This document shows, piece by piece, positions 18,458-27,227 of a DNA stretch of 64,000 nucleotides (position 1 is its first letter; the number at the start of each line of letters is the position of its first letter). Source of the DNA: Limnobacter sp. (GTDB lineage: Bacteria > Pseudomonadota > Gammaproteobacteria > Burkholderiales > Burkholderiaceae_B); the NCBI GenBank assembly GCA_029866125.1, contig JARWZZ010000017.1:1-64000 (forward strand). Direction: 5' to 3'. A program made the position numbers and the translations under genes. The notes under the pieces are model-generated. The model saw nothing but the letters and a program-made list of their open reading frames with translations, had not been told where the DNA came from and searched no databases.

Positions 18458-19504
18458 TCAAGGCTGATACACCTGTGACCCCAATGTGGCCCCGCCTTCT
18501 TTGGAGCGGATTGCAGACACTTTTCCTGACTTGATGTCATTGAACCATTCTTCATGGTGGGCCTTGGCCCAAGTTTCGTCTACATAGCCATCACGCATGG
18601 CTTCCAAAGCACCTTCCATACCGATAGAACCGATGTAGATGTGCCCCAGTGACATGGTGATAAACACCAAGGCCGCACTGGCGTGAACAATATGCGCTTG
18701 CTGCATGGTCAAACGGGTTTGGTCAAAGTTGGGGAAATCCAAGATAAAACCAGTGAATGACACTGCGATACCCAGAAAAGTAACCCCACCCCAAAACCAA
18801 ACTTTCTCGCCCATGTTGAAGCGACCGGCAGGTGCGTGGCCAAACAGCCCTCCACCTTTCAACAACCACTGCATGTCACTTTTCTCGGGCATATTATCTT
18901 TGACGTACATGACGAAAAACACAATAATACTGACCGCAAAAAGTGGGCCTACAAAGTTGTGAACTGTTTTGGAAAATGCAGCCAGCCAAGAAAACAAAGT
19001 CAGGCCAAACACAGGTGCCAAAACATATTTGCCGAAAATAAGGATTAAACCCGTCACGCCCAAGGCCACAAAACTAAAGGCCATGGTCCAGTGCGCCATG
19101 CGCTCTGCCGAAGTAAAGCGCTCGATTAACTTACCGGTGCGTGCCTCAGGCAGCTTCACAGGCCCTTTAATCAAAAACACAGCAACAATGGCCAAAAAGG
19201 TTAGGGCTACAATCCAACCGCCGTACTTCACAATCATTTCATTGCGAATGAGGCGCCATTCCTGACCACTCTTTTGAATCAAAACGCCAGTTTCGCGCCC
19301 TTTGGTGGTGGTGAAGTTTTCTTGGCCAGAGGCCACTCCACGCCACACGGGGGCGTTGTTCAAGGGCTGGGTTTGTTGACGCATTTGTTGCTCTTTGGAG
19401 GCTTCTGTCTGGTCCGCATGGGCACCTGACATGGTCAACAAAGAAAACACCAACAGCATCAAAAACACCAGCGCGTTGAAGGCACGAGTGTGAGCAATAT
19501 TCAT
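18458..19504 (-). CDS. fdhC: Formate dehydrogenase cytochrome b subunit (gamma)
   Basis: This 348-residue membrane protein is the cytochrome b556-type subunit that passes electrons from periplasmic formate oxidation to the quinone pool. After a signal-like hydrophobic segment (about residues 9-30) and a soluble stretch come the transmembrane helices (about 90-110, 140-175, 185-215, 255-275 and 285-310). Likely haem histidines lie in MAHWTMAFSF, KTVHNFVG and the QAHIVHAS...LGHIYIG region. The ATG at 19502-19504 is preceded by AAGGAG, so I reject a longer frame that starts upstream. It is the last gene of the operon. Confidence 0.92.
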   Translation of the reverse strand: MNIAHTRAFNALVFLMLLVFSLLTMSGAHADQTEASKEQQMRQQTQPLNNAPVWRGVASGQENFTTTKGRETGVLIQKSGQEWRLIRNEMIVKYGGWIVALTFLAIVAVFLIKGPVKLPEARTGKLIERFTSAERMAHWTMAFSFVALGVTGLILIFGKYVLAPVFGLTLFSWLAAFSKTVHNFVGPLFAVSIIVFFVMYVKDNMPEKSDMQWLLKGGGLFGHAPAGRFNMGEKVWFWGGVTFLGIAVSFTGFILDFPNFDQTRLTMQQAHIVHASAALVFITMSLGHIYIGSIGMEGALEAMRDGYVDETWAKAHHEEWFNDIKSGKVSAIRSKEGGATLGSQVYQP

Positions 19505-19515
19505 CTTGCTACTCC

Positions 19516-19776
19516 TTATTTCTCGGCAGGTGCGGTGCGGAGATACTCGTTTTGGGCTTTGGCGCGGTTTTTCATGGCTTCGGTCCAAGTGGTTTTATCA
19601 CCTGCGGTCCATCCACCATCAGAAAACTCGCCCCCCTTGCTGGAGTACGCGGGTGTATCGGCTTTGCCTGCATAGCCTTTGCCCTCATTGGCCGCTTCCA
19701 ATTTGGAACAGGCCGTACCCGCAATCGAGACTGCCAGTGCTGCAGCCAAACCCAGAAGTTTGGTTTTTTGCATCAT
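19516..19776 (-). CDS. Small exported protein in the formate dehydrogenase operon
   Basis: I do not recognise a named family. The 86-residue product has an N-terminal signal or anchor (MMQKTKLLGLAAALAVSIAG). A single cysteine follows in GTAC, a poor lipobox. The mature part is small and hydrophilic, rich in Lys, Gly, Ala and Thr. The ATG at 19776 overlaps the stop of the fdhB gene (TGATG), so it is translationally coupled between the beta and gamma subunits. This placement suggests an accessory or structural subunit of the dehydrogenase at the periplasmic face. Confidence 0.75.
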   Translation of the reverse strand: MMQKTKLLGLAAALAVSIAGTACSKLEAANEGKGYAGKADTPAYSSKGGEFSDGGWTAGDKTTWTEAMKNRAKAQNEYLRTAPAEK

Positions 19777-20375
19777 CAAGCCCCCTTCTCTACTTTGCCG
19801 TAGGCTGAGTTCCAGCCTGGTAGTTCAGCGCCTTTGCCACGGATCATGACGCGGTTGCGGAATACATCGGAAATCACATCGCCATCACCGGCCAACAGGG
19901 CCTTGGTGGAGCACATTTCTGCGCACAGTGGCAGCTTGCCTTCGGCCAAACGGTTGCGACCGTACTTGTCGAATTCAGCTTGTGAATTGTCTTCCTCTGG
20001 GCCACCTGCACAGAATGTGCACTTGTCCATTTTGCCGCGCATGCCGAACTCGCCAGCTTGTGGGAACTGTGGAGCGCCGAACGGACAGGCGTAGAAACAG
20101 TAACCGCAGCCAATGCAAAGGTCTTTGTCGTGCAAGACGACGCCTTCGTCGGTTTTGTAGAAGCAGTTGACCGGGCAAACGGCCATGCAAGGCGCGTCTG
20201 AACAGTGCATACAGGCCACTGATATTGATTTTTCACCGGGCTCTCCGTCATTGAGTGTGACCACTCGACGACGGTTGATACCCCACTCTACTTCGTGTTC
20301 GTTTTTACAAGCGGTGACGCAGCCATTGCACTCAATGCAGCGCTCGGCATCACATAGAAACTTCATACGTGCCAT
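19776..20375 (-). CDS. fdhB: Formate dehydrogenase iron-sulfur subunit (beta)
   Basis: This 199-residue polyferredoxin subunit wires the catalytic subunit to the cytochrome b. Four [4Fe-4S] cysteine groups are visible: CIECNGCVTAC, CMHCSDAPCMAVCPVNC, CIGCGYCFYACPFG, and the split set CTFCAGG with CAEMCSTKA. It is shorter than E. coli FdnH (about 294 residues) and I see no C-terminal membrane helix, so anchoring must come from the gamma subunit. It starts 27 bases after fdhA and has no export signal of its own, consistent with hitch-hiking on the Tat-targeted catalytic subunit. Confidence 0.93.
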   Translation of the reverse strand: MARMKFLCDAERCIECNGCVTACKNEHEVEWGINRRRVVTLNDGEPGEKSISVACMHCSDAPCMAVCPVNCFYKTDEGVVLHDKDLCIGCGYCFYACPFGAPQFPQAGEFGMRGKMDKCTFCAGGPEEDNSQAEFDKYGRNRLAEGKLPLCAEMCSTKALLAGDGDVISDVFRNRVMIRGKGAELPGWNSAYGKVEKGA

Positions 20376-20402
20376 GTTAAATTCTCCTTTGCATTCAGTG
20401 TG

Positions 20403-23342
20403 TTAAGCTACTTTCTCGATTTGGCAAACTGTGGTCTTGGTTTCTTGCATCATGGTGACGCTGTCATAACCATAAGTGGTTGCGGTATTCACCGCTTCAC
20501 CACGGACCACTGGGTGTGCGCCCTCGGGGTAGTACTGCAACAAATCTTTGCCTTCCCAATGTCCAGAGAAGTGGAACGGCAAAAACACCGTGCCTTCATC
20601 CACTCGACGTGTAACCTGGGCTTGCACCACAATTTTTGCACCTGTTGGGGTCATCACGCGGACGTTGTCGCCGTTGCGGATGCCACGATCATTTGCAGTC
20701 TTGGGGTTGATTTCAACAAACATGTTTTGTTGAAGTTCGGCCAGCCATGGGTTGGAACGTGTTTCTTCGCCGCCGCCTTCGTATTCCACCAGTCGCCCAG
20801 AAGTCATAATCAGCGGGAAGCTCTTGCCGATGTCGGCATTCTTTTCCTGCAATGATTTGTAAAGGGTTGGCAGGCGCCAGAAGTCCGCTTTGTCCGCATG
20901 CGTGGGGTACTTGGCAACCAAGTCCGGACGTGTGGAGTAAATGGCTTCGCGGTGCTGAGGCACTGGGTCTGGGAAGTTCCACACCACGGCACGGGCTTTG
21001 GCATTGCCAAACGGGTGGCAGCCATGCGCCATGCACACGCGGATAATGCCTCCGGACAAATCGGTCTTCCAGTTTTTGCCTTCTGCCTCTGCTTTTTCTG
21101 CATCGGTAAGGTCGTCCCACCAGCCCAGCTTCTTGAGCAGGTCAGCCGTAAACTCGGGGTAGCCGGTTGTAATTTCAGAACCCACAGAATGGGAACCATC
21201 AGCCGCCAACAAGGACACGCCGTCTTTCTCAACACCAAAGTTGGCGCGGAAGTTACCGCCACCTTGCATCACATGGACGCTGGTGTCGTACAGGTTGGGC
21301 GAGCCTGGGTGCTTCATCTCAGGCGTGCCGTAACACGGCCATGGCAAACCAAAATACTCGCCATCGCATGGGCCACCTTCGGCTTTCAAGCTCTTGACGT
21401 TGAAGGTATGCATGTTTTTCATGTGCAGCTTCAAACGCTCAGGGCTTTGGCCGGAGTAACCAATGGTCCAAGTGCCTTTGTTGATTTCTTGCAGAATGGA
21501 TTCGGGTTCTGGCTCTTTACCGCCTTTGCCGTCCACCATTTTGAAGTTCTTGACCAGCTCTGCTGCAAAGCCCAGCTTTTCAGCCAACTGATACATGATC
21601 ATGTGGTCGCTGCGGCTGTCGAACATCGGCTCGATGACTTTCTCGCGCCACTGAATGGAGCGGTTAGAGGCTGTGCATGAACCTGTGGTTTCAAACTGTG
21701 TGGCTGCAGGAAGCAAATACACTTCGCGATTGGGGTTCAAGCCAGCTGGATCTCCGGGCATGGCTGCCATGGAGGCTGTGGCGGATGGATAGGGGTCGAT
21801 CACCACCAGCAAGTCCAGCTTGTCCAAGGCCTTTTTCATGTCCAAACCGCGGGTTTGCGAGTTGGGCGCATGGCCCCAGAAGAACAGGCCTTTGAGGTTA
21901 CCTGCTTTTTGCCCCACCAATTCTGGATTTTCAAGCACGCCGTCCACCCAACGGGAAACTGTCATGCCTGGCTTGGTCATCATGCCTTCTGAGTAGCGGC
22001 CTTTGATGTAATCAAAGTCGATGCCCCACACTCTGCACCAGTGCTTCCATGAACCTTCAACAATGCCGTAGTAACCGGGCAATGAGTCTGGGTTTGGACC
22101 TACGTCGGTAGCGCCTTGTACGTTGTCGTGTCCGCGGAAAATATTGGTGCCACCACCGGACACACCCACGTTACCCAAAGCCAACTGCAAGATGCAAGAT
22201 GCGCGAACCATCGCGTTACCGATGGAGTGCTGGGTTTGACCCATACACCACACCACGGTAGATGGCTTGTTTTTGGCCATCATTTCGGCCACTTTGTACA
22301 CGGTGGCTTCATCTACGCCACAGGCTTCTTCAACCGCAGCAGGAGTCCATTTGGCAAGGACTTCTTCCTTGATTTTCTCCATGCCGTACACGCGGTCATT
22401 GATGTACTTTTTGTCTTCCCACTCGTTTTTGAAGATGTGGTACAACATGCCGAACAAGAACGGAATGTCTGAGCCGGATCGAATGCGGACATACTCATCT
22501 GCACGGGCTGCTGTGCGGGTGAAGCGTGGGTCAATCACGATCATCTTCGCGCCAGTTTCCTTGGCGTGCAGCATGTGCAACATGGACACAGGGTGCGCTT
22601 CAGCTGCATTTGAGCCGATGTACATCGCACACTTGGTGTTTTGCATGTCGTTGTAAGAGTTGGTCATGGCGCCATAACCCCACGTGTTTGCCACACCCGC
22701 CACCGTGGTGGAGTGGCAAATACGCGCTTGGTGGTCACAGTTGTTGGTGCCCCACAGGCTGACCCATTTGCGTAGCAAATAGGCTTGCTCGTTGTTGTGT
22801 TTGGATGAGCCAATGTAGAAAATGGAATCGGGACCGCTTGCTTCACGCAAGGCCGTCATTTTCTTGGTGATCGCATCCAATGCTTCGTCCCAAGTGATTT
22901 TGGTGTACTTGCCGTTCACCAATTTCATGGGGTATTTCAGGCGGTATTCACCGTGGCCATGTTCGCGCAGCGCAGCACCTTTGGCGCAATGTGCGCCCAG
23001 GTTAATGGGGCTGTCAAACACTGGGTTTTGGCGAACCCAAACACCATTTTGCACCACGGCGTCTGTGGCGCAACCCACTGAACAGTGCGTACATACTGTG
23101 CGTTTGACTTCAATTTTTCCGCCTGCGGTGGATTTTTTATCGCCCGCTGCATCTGCCTTTTTGATGTAACCAAAAGGCAAGCTTCCGGCCACGGCACCCG
23201 CGCCCACGCCAATCCCTGAGCGTTTCAGGAATGCGCGTCGGTCCATGGTGGCACCTAGGCGAGAACCAATCTTGTTCAAGAGGCTCTGGTTGTGGCGTGG
23301 AACACCAAGTTCTTTCACGCTTTCTTCTCTTTTCTTTAACAT
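20403..23342 (-). CDS. fdhA: Formate dehydrogenase catalytic subunit (molybdopterin, Cys type)
   Basis: FdhA oxidises formate to CO2 at a bis-MGD Mo/W centre. The 979-residue protein has a Tat signal with RRAFLK at 35-40 after a long N-terminal extension, one [4Fe-4S] cluster (Cys84, Cys87, Cys91, Cys119) and the active-site motif ARICHSTTV. Residue 209 is an ordinary Cys codon (TGC), not selenocysteine. The C-terminal molydopterin-dinucleotide-binding domain includes MTSGRLVEYEGGGEETRSNPW. GGAGG lies 5 bases before the ATG. The Tat signal and the cytochrome b partner place the enzyme on the periplasmic side, feeding quinone. Confidence 0.96.
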   Translation of the reverse strand: MLKKREESVKELGVPRHNQSLLNKIGSRLGATMDRRAFLKRSGIGVGAGAVAGSLPFGYIKKADAAGDKKSTAGGKIEVKRTVCTHCSVGCATDAVVQNGVWVRQNPVFDSPINLGAHCAKGAALREHGHGEYRLKYPMKLVNGKYTKITWDEALDAITKKMTALREASGPDSIFYIGSSKHNNEQAYLLRKWVSLWGTNNCDHQARICHSTTVAGVANTWGYGAMTNSYNDMQNTKCAMYIGSNAAEAHPVSMLHMLHAKETGAKMIVIDPRFTRTAARADEYVRIRSGSDIPFLFGMLYHIFKNEWEDKKYINDRVYGMEKIKEEVLAKWTPAAVEEACGVDEATVYKVAEMMAKNKPSTVVWCMGQTQHSIGNAMVRASCILQLALGNVGVSGGGTNIFRGHDNVQGATDVGPNPDSLPGYYGIVEGSWKHWCRVWGIDFDYIKGRYSEGMMTKPGMTVSRWVDGVLENPELVGQKAGNLKGLFFWGHAPNSQTRGLDMKKALDKLDLLVVIDPYPSATASMAAMPGDPAGLNPNREVYLLPAATQFETTGSCTASNRSIQWREKVIEPMFDSRSDHMIMYQLAEKLGFAAELVKNFKMVDGKGGKEPEPESILQEINKGTWTIGYSGQSPERLKLHMKNMHTFNVKSLKAEGGPCDGEYFGLPWPCYGTPEMKHPGSPNLYDTSVHVMQGGGNFRANFGVEKDGVSLLAADGSHSVGSEITTGYPEFTADLLKKLGWWDDLTDAEKAEAEGKNWKTDLSGGIIRVCMAHGCHPFGNAKARAVVWNFPDPVPQHREAIYSTRPDLVAKYPTHADKADFWRLPTLYKSLQEKNADIGKSFPLIMTSGRLVEYEGGGEETRSNPWLAELQQNMFVEINPKTANDRGIRNGDNVRVMTPTGAKIVVQAQVTRRVDEGTVFLPFHFSGHWEGKDLLQYYPEGAHPVVRGEAVNTATTYGYDSVTMMQETKTTVCQIEKVA

Positions 23343-23357
23343 CGCTGCCTCCCTGAA

Positions 23358-23588
23358 TTACACCAACAAGGTTCTGTAATAAGTTTTCACATGCTCGGTG
23401 AGCTTGTACCCTTTTGAAGTCGATGGACCGTCCACTGGCGCAGCAGATTCAAGCTGCTCAGCCTTGTTGGTCATAACCAATGCAGCACCGGCTGCGGCCA
23501 CTCCTGCGCCTGCTCCCACCAAAAATTGGCGGCGGGCCAATTTGGTTTCAGCGGGTTTCTTTGCATCTTTATTTGCGCTATTAGTCAT
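23358..23588 (-). CDS. Formate dehydrogenase region Tat-signal small protein
   Basis: This 76-residue protein has a twin-arginine signal, ARRQFLVGAGAG, followed by a hydrophobic Ala/Gly stretch, and ends in KGYKLTEHVKTYYRTLLV. It fits the small Tat-target family found next to catalytic subunits in formate dehydrogenase operons (TIGR02811 type). Its biochemical role is unknown to me. I use the ATG at 23586-23588 (AGGAG 7 bases upstream); a GTG immediately before it is in frame. It starts 12 bases after the TorD gene and lies 15 bases ahead of fdhA. Confidence 0.85.
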   Translation of the reverse strand: MTNSANKDAKKPAETKLARRQFLVGAGAGVAAAGAALVMTNKAEQLESAAPVDGPSTSKGYKLTEHVKTYYRTLLV

Positions 23589-23600
23589 CACACATCTCCT

Positions 23601-24239
23601 TCAAACAGCACTTTCAAAGTCGAAAGACTGGGTTTCAATATCAAGAAAAACATGGGTTAGTCGCCCAACCGTTTTAAAAAAATCAGTATTTCCAGATTGC
23701 TCAATTGCATCGGTCATCTTGGCGTACCAAGGCGCAATGTGCTTCTGGAAAAAAGCCTGTTGGTCTGCAATTGGGATGGGTGGGCTGTCCTCAAGAATGA
23801 GGTAACGCATCACTTCCATCAAAAAACCAATGTGGTCCTCGGTTTCCACCATTCCATCATCACGGGTCAAACCCAGTTTATCCAGGTCATCACGCAATTC
23901 CACCAAAGGCTTCTCATGCAAAAAACCAGCAATGTAGTAGGAACCGAACAACATCACATCGGGCTTTCCGACACCAATGAACGCATCAACAAATTCTTGA
24001 TTAATTCGTTTCGCATCGGTTTGCTCAACCACGCGAACCAATTCACCAAACTCAAAGCCCAAGGGGCTTGTCCGGTCAAGCTGATCCCATTCCATGGTGC
24101 GGAATCGGGCCAAAAATTCATCAGTGACTTTCCCGGAATAAAACTGGGCCAATAGCGCGTAAAAATCAGCGCGCGCCCAATCTTCACCTGCAATCAATTC
24201 GTCCTGCTTTTGAATGGCTGGGTTCATGGCCGAGTTCAT
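23601..24239 (-). CDS. TorD/DmsD-family molybdoenzyme chaperone
   Basis: The 212-residue, all-helical protein fits the TorD family of cytoplasmic chaperones that hold a molybdoenzyme apoprotein and its Tat signal until cofactor is inserted. It has ADFYALLAQFY near residue 25, EDHIGFLMEVMRYL around 130 and FFQKHIAPWYAKM after that. Its start codon overlaps the stop of the upstream polyferredoxin gene (ATGA), so expression is coupled. Client by position: FdhA, and perhaps the small Tat protein. Confidence 0.87.
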   Translation of the reverse strand: MNSAMNPAIQKQDELIAGEDWARADFYALLAQFYSGKVTDEFLARFRTMEWDQLDRTSPLGFEFGELVRVVEQTDAKRINQEFVDAFIGVGKPDVMLFGSYYIAGFLHEKPLVELRDDLDKLGLTRDDGMVETEDHIGFLMEVMRYLILEDSPPIPIADQQAFFQKHIAPWYAKMTDAIEQSGNTDFFKTVGRLTHVFLDIETQSFDFESAV

Positions 24240-26326
24240 GGCTTCACCTCGAAAATGGTCATTTCATCCTTGCGGCTGTACATGTCGGTCACTCGGCAAT
24301 CGGCACACATTTTCAATCGATTGGCATTGTCTTGAAACATGCTGTGGCCAGCCAAACGGCTTAGCATGCTTTCAATCATGTGCTTGGTTCCAAACGCTTT
24401 TGCGCATTTGATGCAGTGGAACGGCTGCGATTCATTCAAAACCTGCTTGCCCTTCGCAGTGGCCAATAGGTTGAGCTGGGGCACAAGCTCAATCGCGTTC
24501 TCGGGGCATGTGGACTGACATAGGCCGCATTGCACGCAATTGCGTTCGATAAATCGAAGCTGCGGCTCCAATGGGTTGTCAATCAATGCAGACGATGGGC
24601 ATGCGCCCGTGCATGACAAACACAGCGTGCATTTGTCCTTGTTAACCAACACAGCCCCGAACGGAGCGCCTTTTGGCAGTGGGATGGCCTTCTCGGGCTG
24701 ATTCAACGCATGCTGCAGCAAATGCTCAAACGCAAACTCCAAACGCGAGCGTTTGTTGTCTGCCATCGCAAAGCTGGCCTGCGGGATAGACACGGGCGCA
24801 GTTGCTGAGCTGGAAGCCTCGCTTTCAAAAAGCTCGTGAGCTGAGCCTGAAGAAAGGATCCGAATTCTTGGGCCCATACCCAGCGCCTTCAACACATCAT
24901 TCACCCAAGCGGCTTGCCCACTCAAGGCGGAGAAATAATGCTTGTGCTCTTCTGGGGTTAAAACGACGCTAACCCGCTCTGCACCATAAGCCACAGCGCT
25001 GAGCCACAAATCGGGTCCCATGCTGGCGCCATGGTGCAACTCAACAGGTAAAAACGTGGTTGTTGAGTTTGAATTGGTCTGGAAAGCAAGTCGCTTGGCC
25101 TGTTCCATCCAATTGGAGGGCATGTCCTTTTGATGCAATACCACTTCGGCGCGTTGCCCACCGTTGTCCTTGAACACTTTCAAGGCCACCTTCAGGGCTG
25201 TACCAATCGATACCACGGGGCTGTAAGCATATTGAATTGCGCCGGTTGGGCAGACTGCGGTGCAAGTGCCGCAACCCAGGCACAATTGTGGGTTCACTTT
25301 AATACCCTTGCCTGCTGACGAAATCGCCTTGGTGCTGCAGGTGTCGATGCAATTGTTGCAGCCCAGTTTTTCAGAGCGGCTGTGTGCGCACAAACTTTCG
25401 GTGTAATTGAAAAACTTGGGCTTTTCAAACTCCCCCACCATTTGCACCGCTTCCAGCATGGCTTGAGCCAACAGGGCGTGGCTTCTACCCACATGCCAGT
25501 AGCCCAAAGGCGCTTGACGATCAGAAAACAGGCCTTTCTCGGTGCAATCGATCAACAATTCACAGGTGCGCTCTGCAACCTGGTCCATGTCCGCAAAAGA
25601 GATTGCTTGAAAGCTTCCGCATGCCTTAATACATGCACCAGATTTGTCGCAGCTATCGAGGTTAATCGTAAAAGAATCGTGGGAAATAGACTGCGTGGGG
25701 CAAGCGTCAACGCAAGCACCGCAACGCGTGCAAAGCTCGGTGTCGACTGGGTTTGACTTCTTGACTTTCAGCGTGAAATCGCCCAAATAACCTTGTACTT
25801 GGGTGACTTCCACTGCTGCAACCTGCATAGACCGTCCGCCAGTCAGCGTCAGTGGGTTGGCGTTTTTCACCAAAAACTCAACATCCAAACCCGAGCTTGC
25901 GGTGGATGCCAATTCAAAACCAAAATCATCATCAGACACAACAGCCAAATGTCCGTGTGACCGGAAAAGCACCGCAGGCACTGGATCTGCCTTGTACGCT
26001 TGCGAGTAAGCCGCTTTGGCTGCCAAGGCGGCCGCCATCTGTGTTTTGCTGTTGTTTGGTGATTGTCCCCGCAGAATTCCTCTCAGATTAATGGTCTGGA
26101 AATCTTGGGCCAAATTGGACACGTTTTGAAATATAGAGGACTCCTGCGTACAGCCCATCAGGCATGGGCCAGATTCGGCAAGCTTTGCCGTCTCAACCAC
26201 ATTGTCTCGGCACGCGCGTTGGATGGGCACGAAGCTAAGCCCCTCAGCCTTCAAGCGCTCGATTTCGCCATTCATGCTGGGCGCGCTGGGCTCACATCCA
26301 CACACTAATATTTTTGTTTGAGTCAT
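24236..26326 (-). CDS. Polyferredoxin (multiple 4Fe-4S) of the formate dehydrogenase locus
   Basis: The 696-residue protein carries a string of ferredoxin-type motifs: CTRCGACVDACPTQ, a degenerate CDKSGACIKACG, CNNCIDTCSTKA, CLGCGTCTAVCPTG, CTLCLSCTGACPSS and CVQCGLCQSTCPEN, so about six clusters. A C-terminal pair, CIKC and CADC, may bind zinc or a further cluster. The first 170 residues hold CGCEP and several further cysteines. No signal peptide or membrane segment is visible, so it is cytoplasmic. It is the first gene of the long fdh transcript. Role unproved: an electron carrier or a cluster-assembly/redox partner of the dehydrogenase. Confidence 0.85.
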   Translation of the reverse strand: MTQTKILVCGCEPSAPSMNGEIERLKAEGLSFVPIQRACRDNVVETAKLAESGPCLMGCTQESSIFQNVSNLAQDFQTINLRGILRGQSPNNSKTQMAAALAAKAAYSQAYKADPVPAVLFRSHGHLAVVSDDDFGFELASTASSGLDVEFLVKNANPLTLTGGRSMQVAAVEVTQVQGYLGDFTLKVKKSNPVDTELCTRCGACVDACPTQSISHDSFTINLDSCDKSGACIKACGSFQAISFADMDQVAERTCELLIDCTEKGLFSDRQAPLGYWHVGRSHALLAQAMLEAVQMVGEFEKPKFFNYTESLCAHSRSEKLGCNNCIDTCSTKAISSAGKGIKVNPQLCLGCGTCTAVCPTGAIQYAYSPVVSIGTALKVALKVFKDNGGQRAEVVLHQKDMPSNWMEQAKRLAFQTNSNSTTTFLPVELHHGASMGPDLWLSAVAYGAERVSVVLTPEEHKHYFSALSGQAAWVNDVLKALGMGPRIRILSSGSAHELFESEASSSATAPVSIPQASFAMADNKRSRLEFAFEHLLQHALNQPEKAIPLPKGAPFGAVLVNKDKCTLCLSCTGACPSSALIDNPLEPQLRFIERNCVQCGLCQSTCPENAIELVPQLNLLATAKGKQVLNESQPFHCIKCAKAFGTKHMIESMLSRLAGHSMFQDNANRLKMCADCRVTDMYSRKDEMTIFEVKP

Positions 26327-26367
26327 GGGTACAAAAGGTCCTACATCTGTTGAGGTTACGTATGCAA

Positions 26368-26394
26368 CTTTTAGACCAGCCTATGCCATTTCAA
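26368..26394 (-). promoter_or_regulatory. Weak candidate promoter of the fdh operon
   Basis: On the minus strand TTGAAA (26389-26394) and TAAAAG (26368-26373) are separated by 15 bases, about 42 bases before the polyferredoxin start. The spacing is short, so this is tentative. It abuts an AT-rich 16-bp palindrome. Confidence 0.3.
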
Positions 26395-26409
26395 ATTTAT
26401 TAATAAATT
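26394..26409. other. Perfect AT-rich palindrome upstream of fdh operon
   Basis: AATTTATTAATAAATT is a perfect 16-bp palindrome directly upstream of the candidate fdh promoter. It could be a regulator site or an UP-like/curved element. No matching known box is recognised. Confidence 0.4.
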
Positions 26410-26510
26410 CAAACAACTAGCTAGACCTAACCAAACGATCGATTGAAACCGAGCCAAATTGTCTTGGTCAGTCTGGGGTAACAGTGGACAAAAAGTCCCA
26501 CTGGTTCCAG

Positions 26511-27227
26511 TCATTCATTTTCGTTCTTCAGCGTGGCTGCGGCTTGTTCGGGCAACAGCTCTGTGGGTGCAATGAATGGGGAGGTAAGCCCATCTGTCGG
26601 TTCGCTGAGTGACTCGCTAAGTGACTCGCTGAGTGACTCAGTTTCAGATGCTTCATGGCTTGAGCCACAAGCTGTCTCATTGGTTGGATGGGTGGTTGCC
26701 TCAGGCGCTATTTCAGCAACTGCGTCAGGCTTAGGCTCCAAATCGGGCCTGCTGAGCAACTGCTTACCCAGCGCCATCATGTCAATCATGGCTGCGGTCA
26801 GGGGTTTGCTGACGCTGTAATCGTCAACATACACGTCCATAAAATCCATTTGGTTGAACTGGGGCTGAGAGAACAAAGCTTTGAAAGCCTTGTTGCGTAA
26901 ATCACCAGACACCTGCGGATTCATAAAACCCCGAATCTCTCCCCCTTGAGTGACGGCATCAAGGTCTGCTTCCGTTGGCAAAACAAGAGGCTCGGCACCC
27001 TGCTGAACCACCTGTGGATTTGCATCGCCCTGCACAACGCCCAAATGAGGCTCGGAGGGCAAGGCAACTTCCACACTTTTTGGTGACTTGTCGGACGCTA
27101 GAGTTGTACCAGGTAGGGTTGGATTGAGTGCTTGGGCTTGCGGTACTGTTTGCTCCAGACGAGCCAATTCCTCCCGCTTAACCTCCAACTTACGTCGGGC
27201 CCAGCGCCCTAAAAAACCATCACTCAT
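26511..27227 (-). CDS. DUF3306 domain protein of the formate dehydrogenase locus
   Basis: The 238-residue protein begins FLGRWARRKLEVKREE, the signature start of DUF3306, a family found almost only beside DUF3305 and formate dehydrogenase genes. The conserved part runs to about residue 150 (including GGEIRGFMNPQVSGDLRNKAFK written in two parts: GGEIRGFMNPQVSG and DLRNKAFK). The C-terminal third is acidic, low-complexity and contains a tandem SESL repeat. No signal or membrane segment is seen. The start overlaps the DUF3305 stop (ATGA). Biochemical function unknown. Confidence 0.85.
   Translation of the reverse strand: MSDGFLGRWARRKLEVKREELARLEQTVPQAQALNPTLPGTTLASDKSPKSVEVALPSEPHLGVVQGDANPQVVQQGAEPLVLPTEADLDAVTQGGEIRGFMNPQVSGDLRNKAFKALFSQPQFNQMDFMDVYVDDYSVSKPLTAAMIDMMALGKQLLSRPDLEPKPDAVAEIAPEATTHPTNETACGSSHEASETESLSESLSESLSEPTDGLTSPFIAPTELLPEQAAATLKNENE
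26604..26639. repeat. Three tandem 12-bp repeats within the DUF3306 gene
   Basis: Three in-frame 12-base units, GCTGAGTGACTC, GCTAAGTGACTC and GCTGAGTGACTC, encode the acidic SESL repeats near the C-terminus of the DUF3306 protein. Being multiples of three, copy-number changes would keep the frame. Confidence 0.85.

Noticed and set aside
20898..21680. Plus-strand open frame of 260 codons opposite fdhA
   Set aside because: Shadow of the well-supported fdhA gene; rich in His/Phe/Leu in the way antisense frames are.
22707..22727. Possible selenocysteine codon in FdhA
   Set aside because: The active-site codon is TGC (Cys) and the frame holds no internal TGA, so it is the Cys-type enzyme.
26340..26400. 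Possible sigma-54 promoter for the fdh operon
   Set aside because: TGGCAT is present on the minus strand but no TTGC box follows at the required spacing.
26470..26500. Hairpin CAGTGG...CCACTG after the DUF3306 gene
   Set aside because: Contains a bulge and has no T tail on the minus strand; too weak to call a terminator.
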